Shown: positions 39,596 through 52,069 of the stretch, piece by piece
Numbering within the stretch: the first letter of the stretch is position 1
Layout of the letters: each line of letters begins with the position of its first letter
DNA from: Sisyra terminalis
Taxonomy: Eukaryota; Arthropoda; Insecta; Neuroptera; Sisyridae
Reading direction: 5' to 3'
DNA length: 64,000 nt
Assembly: GCA_958496175.1 (NCBI GenBank)
Contig: OY292279.1
Span: 496,001 to 560,000, forward strand
The notes under the pieces: generated by a model
Seen by the model: the letters and a program-made list of their open reading frames with translations, nothing else
The model's database searches: none
What the model was told of the DNA's origin: nothing
Position numbers and translations under genes: made by a program

Positions 39596-42500
39596 GCCGA
39601 TATTATTGCGGTTATTTTTGCGGATATCATGGCGGTTATTTTTGCGGATATCATTGCGGTTATTTTGCGGTGATATTTGCGGTAATTTTTGCGGATATCA
39701 TTGCGGTTATTTTTGCGGATATCATTGCGGTTATTTTGCGGTGATATTTGCGGTTATTTTTGCGGATATCATTGCGGTTATTTTGCGGTAATATTTGCGG
39801 TTATTTTTGCGGATATCATTGCGGTTATTTTCGCGGATATTATTGAGGTTATTTTTGCGGATATCATTGCGGTTATTTTTGCGGATATCATTGCGGTTAT
39901 TTTGCGGTAATATTTGCGGTTATTTTGGCGGATATCATTGCGGTTATTTTTGCGGATATTATTGCGGTTATTTTGCTGTAATATTTGCGGTTATTTTGGC
40001 GGATATCATTGCGGTTATTTAGCGGTGATATTTGCGGTTATTTTTGCGGATAACATTGCGGTTATTTTGCGGTGATATTTGCGGTTATTTTGGCGGATAT
40101 CATTGCGGTTATTTTTGCGGATATTATTGCGGTTATTTTTGCGGATATTATTGCGGTTATTTTTGCGGATATCATTGCGGTTATTTTGCGGTGATATTTG
40201 CGGTTATTTTTGCGGATATCATTGCGGTTATTTTGCGGTGATATTTGCGGTTATTTTTGCGGATATTATTGCGGTTATTTTTGCGGATATCATTGCGGTT
40301 ATTTTGGCGGATATCATTGCGGTTATTTTGCGGTGATATTTGCGGTTATTTTTGCGGATATCATTGCGGTTATTTTGCGGTAATATTTGCGGTTATTTTT
40401 GCGGATATCATTGCGGTTATTTTTGCGGATATTATTGCGGTTATTTTTGCGGATATCATTGCGGTTATTTTGCGGTGATATTTGCGGTTATTCTTGCGGA
40501 TATCATTGCGGTTATTTTGCGGTAATATTTGCGGTTATTTTTGCGGATATCATTGCGGTTATTTTTGCGGATATCATTGCGGTTATTTTGCGGTGATATT
40601 TGCGGTTATTTTTGCGGATATCATTGCGGTTATTTTGCGGTAATAGTTGCGGTTATTTTTGCGGATATCATTGCGGTTATTTTTGCGGATATTATTGCGG
40701 TTATTTTTGCGGATATCATTGCGGTTATTTTTGCGGATATCATTGCGGTTAATTTGCGGTGATATTTGCGGTTATTTTTGCGGATATCATTGCGGTTATT
40801 TTGCGGTAATATTTGCGGTTATTTTTGCGGATATTATTGCGGTTATTTTTGCGGATATCATTGCGGTTATTTTTGCGGATATTATTGCGGTTATTTTTGC
40901 GGTTATCATTGCGGTTATTTTTGCGAATATCATTGCGGTTATTTTGCGGTTATATTTGCGGTTATTTTTGCGGATATCATTGCGGTTATTTTGCGGTGAT
41001 ATTTGCGGTTATTTTTGCGGATATTATTGCAGTTATTTTTGCGGATATCATTGCGGTTATTTTGCGGTGATATTTGCGGTTATTTTTGCGGATATAATTG
41101 CGGTTATTTTTGCGGATATTATTGCGGTTATTTTTGCGGATATTATTGCGGTTATTTTGGCGGATATCATTGCGGTTATTTTGCGGTGATATTTGCGGTT
41201 ATTTTTGCGGATATCATTGCGGTTATTTTGCGGTGATATTTGGGGTTATTTTTGCGGATATCATTGCGGTTATTATGCGGTAATATTTGCGGTTATTTTT
41301 GCGGATATCATTGCGGTTATTTTTGCGGATATTATTGCGGTTATTTTTGCGGATATCATTGCGGTTATTTTTTCGGATATCATTGCGGTTATTTTGCGGT
41401 GATATTTGCGGTTATTTTTGCGGATATCATTGCGGTTATTTTGCGGTAATATTTGCGGTTATTTTTGCGGATATTATTGCGGTTATTTTGCTGTAATATT
41501 TGCGGTTATTTTGGCGGATATCATTGCGGTTATTTTGCGGTGATATTTGCGGTTATTTTTGCGGTTATCATTGCGGTTATTTTGCGGTGATATTTGCGGT
41601 TAATTTTGCGGATATCATTGCGGTTATTTTTGCGGATATTATTGCGGTTATTTTTGCGGATATTATTGCGGTTATTTTTGCGGATATCATTACGGTTATT
41701 TTGCGGTGATATTTGCGGTTATTTTTGCGGATATCTTTGCGGTTATTTTGCGGTGATATTTGCGGTTATTTTGGCGGATATCATTGCGGTTATTTTGCGG
41801 TGATATTTGCGGTTATTTTTGCGGTTATCATTGCGGTTATTTTGCGGTGATATTTGCGGTTAATTTTGCGGATATCATTGCGGTTATTTTGCGGTAATAT
41901 TTGCGGTTATTTTTGCGGATATCATTGCGGTTATTTTTGCGGATATCATTGCGGTTATTTTGCGGTGATATTTGCGGTTATTTTTGCGGATATCATTGCG
42001 GTTATTTTGCGGTAATATTTGCGGTTATTTTTGCGGATATCATTGCGGTTATTTTTGCGGATATCATTGCGGTTATTTTGCGGTGATATTTGCGGTTATT
42101 TTTGCGGATATCATTGCGGTTATTTTTGCGGATATCATTGCGGTTATTTTGCGGTGATATTTTGCGGTTATTTTTGCGGATATCATTGCGGTTATTTTTG
42201 CGGATATCATTGCGGTTATTTTGCGGTAATATTGGCGGTTATTTTTGCGGATATCATTGCGGTTATTTTTGCGGATATCATTGCGGTTATTTTGCGGTGA
42301 TATTTTGCGGTTATTTTTGCGGATATCATTGCGGTTATTTTGCGGTAATATTTATGGTTATTTTTGCGGATATTATTGCGGTTATTTTTGCGGATATTAT
42401 TGCGGTTATTTTTGCGGATATCATTGCGGTTATTTTGCGGTGATATTTGCGGTTATTTTTGCGGATATCATTGCGGTTATTTTGCGGTAGTATTTGCGGT

Positions 42501-44307
42501 TATTTTTGCGGATATCATTGCGGTTATTTTTGCGGATATCATTGCGGTTATTTTGCGGTGATATTTGCGGTTATTTTTGCGGATATCATTGCGGTTATTT
42601 TGCGGTAATATTTGCGGTTATTTTTGCGGATATCATTGCGGTTATTTTTGCGGATATTATTGCGGTTATTTTTGCGGATATCATTGCGGTTATTTTGCTG
42701 TAATATTTGCGGTTAATTTTGCGGATATTATTGCGGTTATTTTTGCGGATATCACTGCGGTTATTTTTGCGGATATCATTGCGGTTATTTTGCGGTGATA
42801 TTTGCGGTTATTTTTGCGGATATCATTGCGGTCATTTTGCGTTGATATTTGCGGTTATTTTTGCGAATATCATTGCGGTTATTTTTGCGGATATTATTGC
42901 GGTTATTTTTGCGGATATCATTGCGGTTATTTTGCGGTAATATTTGCGGTTATTTTTGCGGATATCATTGCGGTTATTTTTGCGGATATCATTGCGGTTA
43001 TTTTGCGGTGATATTTGCGGTTATTTTTGCGGATATCATTGCGGTTATTTTGCGGTAATATTTGCGGTTATTTTTGCGGATATCATTGCGGTTATTTTTG
43101 CGGATATTATTGCGGTTATTTTTGCGGATATCATTGCGGTTATTTTGCTGTAATATTTGCGGTTAATTTTGCGGATATTATTGCGGTTATTTTTGCGGAT
43201 ATCACTGCGGTTATTTTTGCGGATTTCATTGCGGTTATTTTGCGGTGATATTTGCGGTTATTTTTGCGGATATCATTGCGGTCATTTTGCGTTGATATTT
43301 GCGGTTATTTTTGCGAATATCATTGCGGTTATTTTTGCGGATATTATTGAGGTTATTTTTGCGGATATCATTGCGGTTATTTTTGCGGATATCATTGCGG
43401 TTATTTTGCGGTAATATTTGCGGTTATTTTTGCGGATATTATTGCGGTTATTTTTTCGGATATCATTGCGGTTATTTTTGCGGATATCATTGCGGTTATT
43501 TTGCGGTGATATTTGCGGTTATTTTTGCGGATATCATTGCGGTTATTTTGCGGTAATATTTGCGGTTATTTTTGCGGATATCATTGCGGTAATTTTTGCG
43601 GATATTATTGCGGTTATTTTTGCGGATATCATTGCGGTTATTTTTGCGGATATCATTGCGGTTATTTTGCGGTAATATTTGCGGTTATTTTTGCGGATAT
43701 CATTGCGGTTATTTTTGCGGATATCATTGCGGTTATTTTGCGGTGATATTTGCGGTTATTTTTGCGGATATCATTGCGGTAATTTTGCGGTAATATTTGC
43801 GGTTATTTTTGCGGATATCATTGCGGTTATTTTTGCGGATATCATTGCGGTTGTTTTGCGGTGATATTTGCGGTTATTTTTGCGGATATCATTGCGGTTA
43901 TTTTGCGGTAATATTTGCGGTTATTTTTGCGGATATCATTGCGGTTATTTTGCGGTGATATTTTGCGGTTATTTTTGCGGATATCATTGCGGTTATTTTG
44001 CGGTAATAATTGCGGTTATTTTTGCGGATATTATTGCGGTTATTTTTGCGGATATTATTGCGGTTATTTTTGCGGATATCATTGCGGTTATTTTGCGGTG
44101 ATATTTGCGGTTATTTTTGCGGATATCATTGCGGTTATTTTGCGGTAATATTTGCGGTTATTTTTGCGGATATCATTGCGGTTATTTTTGCGGATATCAT
44201 TGCGGTTATTTTGCGGTGATATTTGCGGTTATTTTTGCGGATATCATTGCGGTTATTTTGCGGTTATATTTGCGGTTATTTTTGCGGATATCATTGCGGT
44301 TATTTTT
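39596..44307 (+). repeat. Delta HOR copy g (4,712 bp, carries epsilon block)
   Basis: Longest delta copy: GAGG at 39,845, TTCTTGCGG near 40,491, TAATAGTT near 40,641, GCAGTT at 41,029 and GGGG near 41,242. The epsilon block follows (about 41,901-43,393), then a gamma/delta entry segment leading to the next marker. The stretch 39,440-43,300 matches 46,188-50,050 at offset 6,748, changing to 6,819/6,820 after about 41,240. Confidence 0.8.
41901..43393 (+). repeat. Epsilon block, copy 1, with 450 bp internal tandem duplication
   Basis: Corresponds to 48,721-50,048 at offset 6,820. It holds two 13 bp D subunits (near 42,158 and 42,300), a TAATATTGG closure near 42,230 and a TTTATGG A near 42,355. 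Bases 42,494-42,943 and 42,944-43,393 form a 450 bp tandem pair sharing rare ATCACT, GTCATT and GCGTTG variants. One substitution (TAGTATTT near 42,487) is private to this copy. Confidence 0.82.
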
Positions 44308-46343
44308 GCCGATATTATTGCGGTTATTTTTGCGGATATCATGGCGGTTATTTTTGCGGATATCATTGCGGTTATTTTGCGGTGATATTTGCGGTAATTT
44401 TTGCGGATATCATTGCGGTTATTTTTGCGGATATCATTGCGGTTATTTTGCGGTGATATTTGCGGTTATTTTTGCGGATATCATTGCGGTTATTTTGCGG
44501 TAATATTTGCGGTTATTTTTGCGGATATCATTGCGGTTATTTTCGCGGATATTATTGAGGTTATTTTTGCGGATATCATTGCGGTTATTTTTGCGGATAT
44601 CATTGCGGTTATTTTGCGGTAATATTTGCGGTTATTTTGGCGGATATCATTGCGGTTATTTTTGCGGATATTATTGCGGTTATTTTGCTGTAATATTTGC
44701 GGTTATTTTGGCGGATATCATTGCGGTTATTTTGCGGTGATATTTGCGGTTATTTTTGCGGATAACATTGCGGTTATTTTGCGGTGATATTTGCGGTTAT
44801 TTTGGCGGATATCATTGCGGTTATTTTTGCGGATATTATTGCGGTTATTTTTGCGGATATTATTGCGGTTATTTTTGCGGATATCATTGCGGTTATTTTG
44901 CGGTGATATTTGCGGTTATTTTTGCGGATATCATTGCGGTTATTTTGCGGTGATATTTGCGGTTATTTTTGCGGATATTATTGCGGTTATTTTTGCGGAT
45001 ATCATTGCGGTTATTTTGGCGGATATCATTGCGGTTATTTTGCGGTGATATTTGCGGTTATTTTTGCGGATATCATTGCGGTTATTTTGCGGTAATATTT
45101 GCGGTTATTTTTGCGGATATCATTGCGGTTATTTTTGCGGATATTATTGCGGTTATTTTTGCGGATATCATTGCGGTTATTTTGCGGTGATATTTGCGGT
45201 TATTCTTGCGGATATCATTGCGGTTATTTTGCGGTAATAATTGCGGTTATTTTTGCGGATATTATTGCGGTTATTTTTGCGGATATCATTGCGGTTATTT
45301 TGCGGTGATATTTGCGGTTATTTTTGCGGATATCATTGCGGTTATTTTGCGGTAATATTTGCGGTTATTTTTGCGGATATCATTGCGGTAATTTTTGCGG
45401 ATATTATTGCGGTTATTTTTGCGGATATCATTGCGGTTATTTTTGCGGATATCATTGCGGTTATTTTGCGGTAATATTTGCGGTTATTTTTGCGGATATC
45501 ATTGCGGTTATTTTTGCGGATATCATTGCGGTTATTTTGCGGTGATATTTGCGGTTATTTTTGCGGATATCATTGCGGTTATTTTGCGGTAATATTTGCG
45601 GTTATTTTTGCGGATATCATTGCGGTAATTTTTGCGGATATTATTGCGGTTATTTTTGCGGATATCATTGCGGTTATTTTTGCGGATATCATTGCGGTTA
45701 TTTTGCGGTAATATTTGCGGTTATTTTTGCGGATATCATTGCGGTTATTTTTGCGGATATCATTGCGGTTATTTTGCGGTGATATTTGCGGTTATTTTTG
45801 CGGATATCATTGCGGTAATGTTGCGGTAATATTTGCGGTTATTTTTGCGGATATCATTGCGGTTATTTTTGCGGATATCATTGCGGTTGTTTTGCGGTGA
45901 TATTTGCGGTTATTTTTGCGGATATCATTGCGGTTATTTTGCGGTAATATTTGCGGTTATTTTTGCGGATATCATTGCGGTTATTTTGCGGTGATATTTT
46001 GCGGTTATTTTTGCGGATATCATTGCGGTTATTTTGCGGTAATAATTGCGGTTATTTTTGCGGATATTATTGCGGTTATTTTTGCGGATATTATTGCGGT
46101 TATTTTTGCGGATATCATTGCGGTTATTTTGCGGTGATATTTGCGGTTATTTTTGCGGATATCATTGCGGTTATTTTGCGGTAATATTTGCGGTTATTTT
46201 TGCGGATATCATTGCGGTTATTTTTGCGGATATCATTGCGGTTATTTTGCGGTGATATTTGCGGTTATTTTTGCGGATATCATTGCGGTTATTTTGCGGT
46301 TATATTTGCGGTTATTTTTGCGGATATCATTGCGGTTATTTTT
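44308..46343 (+). repeat. Delta HOR copy h (2,036 bp)
   Basis: GAGG at 44,557, AACATT near 44,761 and TTCTTGCGG near 45,205, then a TAATAATT closure near 45,236 and a short gamma-like stretch leading to the next marker. Bases 43,513-45,237 repeat as 45,549-47,273 at a constant offset of 2,036 bp, a recent tandem duplication of this unit. Confidence 0.82.
45312..45785 (+). repeat. 237 bp tandem duplication
   Basis: 45,312-45,548 and 45,549-45,785 have the same block order, including a GGTAATTTTT partner variant in each (near 45,388 and 45,625). 237 bp is a sum of whole blocks (95+71+71), so the duplication is in block register. Confidence 0.8.
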
Positions 46344-48720
46344 GCCGATATTATTGCGGTTATTTTTGCGGATATCATGGCGGTTATTTTTGCGGATATC
46401 ATTGCGGTTATTTTGCGGTGATATTTGCGGTAATTTTTGCGGAAATCATTGCGGTTATTTTTGCGGATATCATTGCGGTTATTTTGCGGTGATATTTGCG
46501 GTTATTTTTGCGGATATCATTGCGGTTATTTTGCGGTAATATTTGCGGTTATTTTTGCGGATATCATTGCGGTTATTTTCGCGGATATTATTGAGGTTAT
46601 TTTTGCGGATATCATTGCGGTTATTTTTGCGGATATCATTGCGGTTATTTTGCGGTAATATTTGCGGTTATTTTGGCGGATATCATTGCGGTTATTTTTG
46701 CGGATATTATTGCGGTTATTTTGCTGTAATATTTGCGGTTATTTTGGCGGATATCATTGCGGTTATTTTGCGGTGATATTTGCGGTTATTTTTGCGGATA
46801 ACATTGCGGTTATTTTGCGGTGATATTTGCGGTTATTTTGGCGGATATCATTGCGGTTATTTTTGCGGATATTATTGCGGTTATTTTTGCGGATATTATT
46901 GCGGTTATTTTTGCGGATATCATTGCGGTTATTTTGCGGTGATATTTGCGGTTATTTTTGCGGATATCATTGCGGTTATTTTGCGGTGATATTTGCGGTT
47001 ATTTTTGCGGATATTATTGCGGTTATTTTTGCGGATATCATTGCGGTTATTTTGGCGGATATCATTGCGGTTATTTTGCGGTGATATTTGCGGTTATTTT
47101 TGCGGATATCATTGCGGTTATTTTGCGGTAATATTTGCGGTTTTTTTTGCGGATATCATTGCGGTTATTTTTGCGGATATTATTGCGGTTATTTTTGCGG
47201 ATATCATTGCGGTTATTTTGCGGTGATATTTGCGGTTATTCTTGCGGATATCATTGCGGTTATTTTGCGGTAATATTTGCGGTTATTTTTGCGGATATCA
47301 TTGCGGTTATTTTTGCGGATATCATTGCGGTTATTTTGCGGTGATATTTGCGGTTATTTTTGCGGATATCATTGCGGTTATTTTGCGGTAATAGTTGCGG
47401 TTATTTTTGCGGATATCATTGCGGTTATTTTTGCGGATATTATTGCGGTTATTTTTGCGGATATCATTGCGGTTATTTTTGCGGATATCATTGCGGTTAA
47501 TTTGCGGTGATATTTGCGGTTATTTTTGCGGATATCATTGCGGTTATTTTGCGGTAATATTTGCGGTTATTTTTGCGGATATTATTGCGGTTATTTTTGC
47601 GGATATCATTGCGGTTATTTTTGCGGATATTATTGCGGTTATTTTTGCGGATATCATTGCGGTTATTTTTGCGAATATCATTGCGGTTATTTTGCGGTAA
47701 TATTTGCGGTTATTTTTGCGGATATCATTGCGGTTATTTTGCGGTGATATTTGCGGTTATTTTTGCGGATATTATTGCAGTTATTTTTGCGGATATCATT
47801 GCGGTTATTTTGCGGTGATATTTGCGGTTATTTTTGCGGATATAATTGCGGTTATTTTTGCGGATATTATTGCGGTTATTTTTGCGGATATTATTGCGGT
47901 TATTTTGGCGGATATCATTGCGGTTATTTTGCGGTGATATTTGCGGTTATTTTTGCGGATATCATTGCGGTTATTTTGCGGTAATATTTGCGGTTATTTT
48001 TGCTGATATCATTGCGGTTATTTTTGCGGATATCATTGCGGTTATTTTGCGTTGATATTTGGGGTTATTTTTGCGGATATCATTGCGGTTATTTTGCGGT
48101 AATATTTGCGGTTATTTTTGCGGATATCATTGCGGTTATTTTTGCGGATATTATTGCGGTTATTTTTGCGGATATCATTGCGGTTATTTTTGCGGATATC
48201 ATTGCGGTTATTTTGCGGTGATATTTGCGGTTATTTTTGCGGATATCATTGCGGTTATTTTGCGGTAATATTTGCGGTTATTTTTGCGGATATTATTGCG
48301 GTTATTTTGCTGTAATATTTGCGGTTATTTTGGCGGATATCATTGCGGTTATTTTGCGGTGATATTTGCGGTTATTTTTGCGGTTATCATTGCGGTTATT
48401 TTGCGGTGATATTTGCGGTTAATTTTGCGGATATCATTGCGGTTATTTTTGCGGATATTATTGCGGTTATTTTTGCGGATATTATTGCGGTTATTTTTGC
48501 GGATATCATTGCGGTTATTTTGCGGTGATATTTGCGGTTATTTTTGCGGATATCTTTGCGGTTATTTTGCGGTGATATTTGCGGTTATTTTTGCGGATAT
48601 TATTGCGGTTATTTTTGCGGATATCATTGCGGTTATTTTTGCGGATATCAATGCGGTTATTTTGCGGTGATATTTGCGGTTATTTTTGCGGATATCATTG
48701 CGGTTATTTTGCGGTAATAT
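46344..48720 (+). repeat. Delta HOR copy i (terminal delta copy)
   Basis: GAGG at 46,593, AACATT near 46,798, TTCTTGCGG near 47,235, TAATAGTT near 47,388, GCAGTT at 47,777 and GGGG head at 48,061. Matches copy g at offset 6,748 and then 6,819. The 71 bp change falls between 47,984 and 48,059, where an extra block with a GCTG-headed B is present. No further GCCGATATTATT marker follows, so delta ends here apart from a fragment after 63,431. Confidence 0.8.
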
Positions 48721-50048
48721 TTGCGGTTATTTTTGCGGATATCATTGCGGTTATTTTTGCGGATATCATTGCGGTTATTTTGCGGTGATATTTGCGGTTA
48801 TTTTTGCGGATATCATTGCGGTTATTTTGCGGTAATATTTGCGGTTATTTTTGCGGATATCATTGCGGTTATTTTTGCGGATATCATTGCGGTTATTTTG
48901 CGGTGATATTTGCGGTTATTTTTGCGGATATCATTGCGGTTATTTTTGCGGATATCATTGCGGTTATTTTGCGGTGATATTTTGCGGTTATTTTTGCGGA
49001 TATCATTGCGGTTATTTTTGCGGATATCATTGCGGTTATTTTGCGGTAATATTGGCGGTTATTTTTGCGGATATCATTGCGGTTATTTTTGCGGATATCA
49101 TTGCGGTTATTTTGCGGTGATATTTTGCGGTTATTTTTGCGGATATCATTGCGGTTATTTTGCGGTAATATTTATGGTTATTTTTGCGGATATTATTGCG
49201 GTTATTTTTGCGGATATTATTGCGGTTATTTTTGCGGATATCATTGCGGTTATTTTGCGGTGATATTTGCGGTTATTTTTGCGGATATCATTGCGGTTAT
49301 TTTGCGGTAATATTTGCGGTTATTTTTGCGGATATCATTGCGGTTATTTTTGCGGATATCATTGCGGTTATTTTGCGGTGATATTTGCGGTTATTTTTGC
49401 GGATATCATTGCGGTTATTTTGCGGTAATATTTGCGGTTATTTTTGCGGATATCATTGCGGTTATTTTTGCGGATATTATTGCGGTTATTTTTGCGGATA
49501 TCATTGCGGTTATTTTGCTGTAATATTTGCGGTTAATTTTGCGGATATTATTGCGGTTATTTTTGCGGATATCACTGCGGTTATTTTTGCGGATATCATT
49601 GCGGTTATTTTGCGGTGATATTTGCGGTTATTTTTGCGGATATCATTGCGGTCATTTTGCGTTGATATTTGCGGTTATTTTTGCGAATATCATTGCGGTT
49701 ATTTTTGCGGATATTATTGCGGTTATTTTTGCGGATATCATTGCGGTTATTTTGCGGTAATATTTGCGGTTATTTTTGCGGATATCATTGCGGTTATTTT
49801 TGCGGATATCATTGCGGTTATTTTGCGGTGATATTTGCGGTTATTTTTGCGGATATCATTGCGGTTATTTTGCGGTAATATTTGCGGTTATTTTTGCGGA
49901 TATCATTGCGGTTATTTTTGCGGATATTATTGCGGTTATTTTTGCGGATATCATTGCGGTTATTTTGCTGTAATATTTGCGGTTAATTTTGCGGATATTA
50001 TTGCGGTTATTTTTGCGGATATCATTGCGGTTTTTTTTGCGGTGATAT
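48721..50048 (+). repeat. Epsilon block, copy 2
   Basis: Matches 41,901-43,230 at offset 6,820, including both 13 bp D subunits and the ATCACT/GTCATT variants. The 450 bp internal duplication of copy 1 is only partly represented: the second unit gives way to alpha-like sequence with a T8 A near 50,034. This is a breakpoint between domains. Confidence 0.8.
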
Positions 50049-50172
50049 TTGCGGTTATTTTTGCGGATATCATTGCGGTTATTTTTGCGGATATTATTGC
50101 GGTTATTTTTGCGGATATTATTGCGGTTATTTTTGCGGATATCATTGCGGTTATTTTGCGGTGATATTTGCG

Positions 50173-51019
50173 GTTATTTTTGCGGATATCATTGCGGTTA
50201 TTTTGCGGTGATATTTGCGGTTATTTTTGCGGATATCATTGCGGTTATTTTTGCGGATATTATTGCGGTTATTTTGCTGTAATATTTGCGGTTACTTTGG
50301 CGGATATCATTGCGGTTATTTTTGCAGATATCATTGCGGTTGTTTTGCGGTAATATTTGCGGTTATTTTTGCGGATATCGTTGCGGTTATTTTGCGGTGA
50401 TATTTGCGGTTATTTTTGCGGATATTATTGCGGTTATTTTTGCGGATATCATTGCGGTTTTTTTTGCGGTGATATTTGCGGTTATTTTTGCGGATATCAT
50501 TGCGGTTATTTTTGCGGATATTATTGCGGTTATTTTTGCGGATATTATTGCGGTTATTTTTGCGGATATCATTGCGGTTATTTTGCGGTGATATTTGCGG
50601 TTATTTTTGCGGATATCATTGCGGTTATTTTGCGGTGATATTTGCGGTTATTTTGCGGTAATATTTGCGGTTATTTTTGCGGATATTATTGCGGTTATTT
50701 TGCTGTAATATTTGCGGTTAATTTTGCGGATATCATTGCGGTTATTTTTGCGGATATTATTGCGGTTATTTTTGCGGATATCATTGCGGTTATTTTGCGG
50801 TAATATTTGCGGTTATTTTTGCGGATATCATTGCGGTTATTTTTGCGGATATTATTGCGGTTATTTCTGCGGATATCATTGCGGTTATTTTTGCGGATAT
50901 CATTGCGGTTATTTTGCGGTGATATTTGCGGTTATTTTTGCGGATATCATTGCGGTTATTTTGCGGTAATATTTTCGGTTATTTTTGCGGATATTATTGC
51001 GGTTATTTTGCTGTAATAT
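50173..51019 (+). repeat. Alpha-like segment, distal copy 1
   Basis: Follows the variant order of 2,060-2,840 (offset 48,113) up to about 50,953, including the GGCGG junction, the GTTG closure context, the ATCGTT B near 50,388 and the T8 A near 50,456. It shows a few private changes (TTACTTTGG near 50,293 and a CAGATATC B near 50,325). The same segment returns at 58,351-59,060 (offset 8,041). Confidence 0.8.
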
Positions 51020-52069
51020 TTGCGGTTATTTTTGCGGATATCATTGCGGTTATTTTGCGGTGATATTTGCTGTTATTTTTGCGGATATCATTGCGGTTAT
51101 TTTGCGGTAATATTTGCGGTTATTTTTGCGGATAATATTGCGGTTATTTTTGCGGATATCATTGCGGTTATTTTGCGGTGATATTTGCGGTTATTTTTGC
51201 GGATATCATTGCGGTTATTTTGCGGTAATATTTGCGGTTATTTTGGCGGATATCATTGCGGTTATTTTTGCGGATATCATTGCGGTTATTTTGCGGTGAT
51301 ATTTGCGGTTATTTTTGCGGATATCTTTGCGGTTTTTTTGCGGTGATATTTGCGGTTATTTTTGCGGATATTATTGCGGTTATTTTTGCGGATATCATTG
51401 CGGTTATTTTTGCGGATATCATTGCGGTTATTTTGCGGTGATATTTGCGGTTATTTTTGCGGATATCATTGCGGTTATTTTGTGGTGATATTTGCGGTTA
51501 TTTTTGCGGATATCATTGCGGTTATTTTGCGGTAATATTTGCGGTTATTTTTGCGGATAATATTGCGGTTATTTTTGCGGATATCATTGCGGTTATTTTG
51601 CGGTGATATTTGCGGTTATTTTTGCGGATATCATTGCGGTTATTTTGCGGTAATATTTGCGGTTATTTTGGCGGATATCATTGCGGTTATTTTGCGGTGA
51701 TATTTGCGGTTATTTTTGCGGATATCATTGCGGTGATATTTGCGGTTATTTTTGCGGATATTATTGCGGTTATTTTGCTGTAATATTTGCGGTTATTTTT
51801 GCGGATATTATTGCGGTTATTTTTGCGGATATCATTGCGGTTATTTTGCGGTGATATTTGCGGTTATTTTTGCGGATATCATTGCGGTTATTTTGCGGTG
51901 ATATTTGCGGTAATTTTTGCGGATATCATTGCGGTTATTTTGCGGTAATATTTGCGGTTATTTTTGCGGATATCATTGCGGTTATTTTTGCGGATATCAT
52001 TGCGGTTATTTTGCGGTGATATTTGCGGTTATTTTTGCGGATATCATTGCGGTTATTTTGCGGTAATAT
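51020..52069 (+). repeat. Gamma fragment
   Basis: 51,303-51,855 matches gamma at 22,707, 55,100, 57,797 and 61,250, including B ending CTTT, the T7 A near 51,330, a GTGG closure near 51,482 and a GATAATATT B near 51,557. The 51,855-52,069 part holds standard blocks with no distinctive marker that I recognised. Confidence 0.7.
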
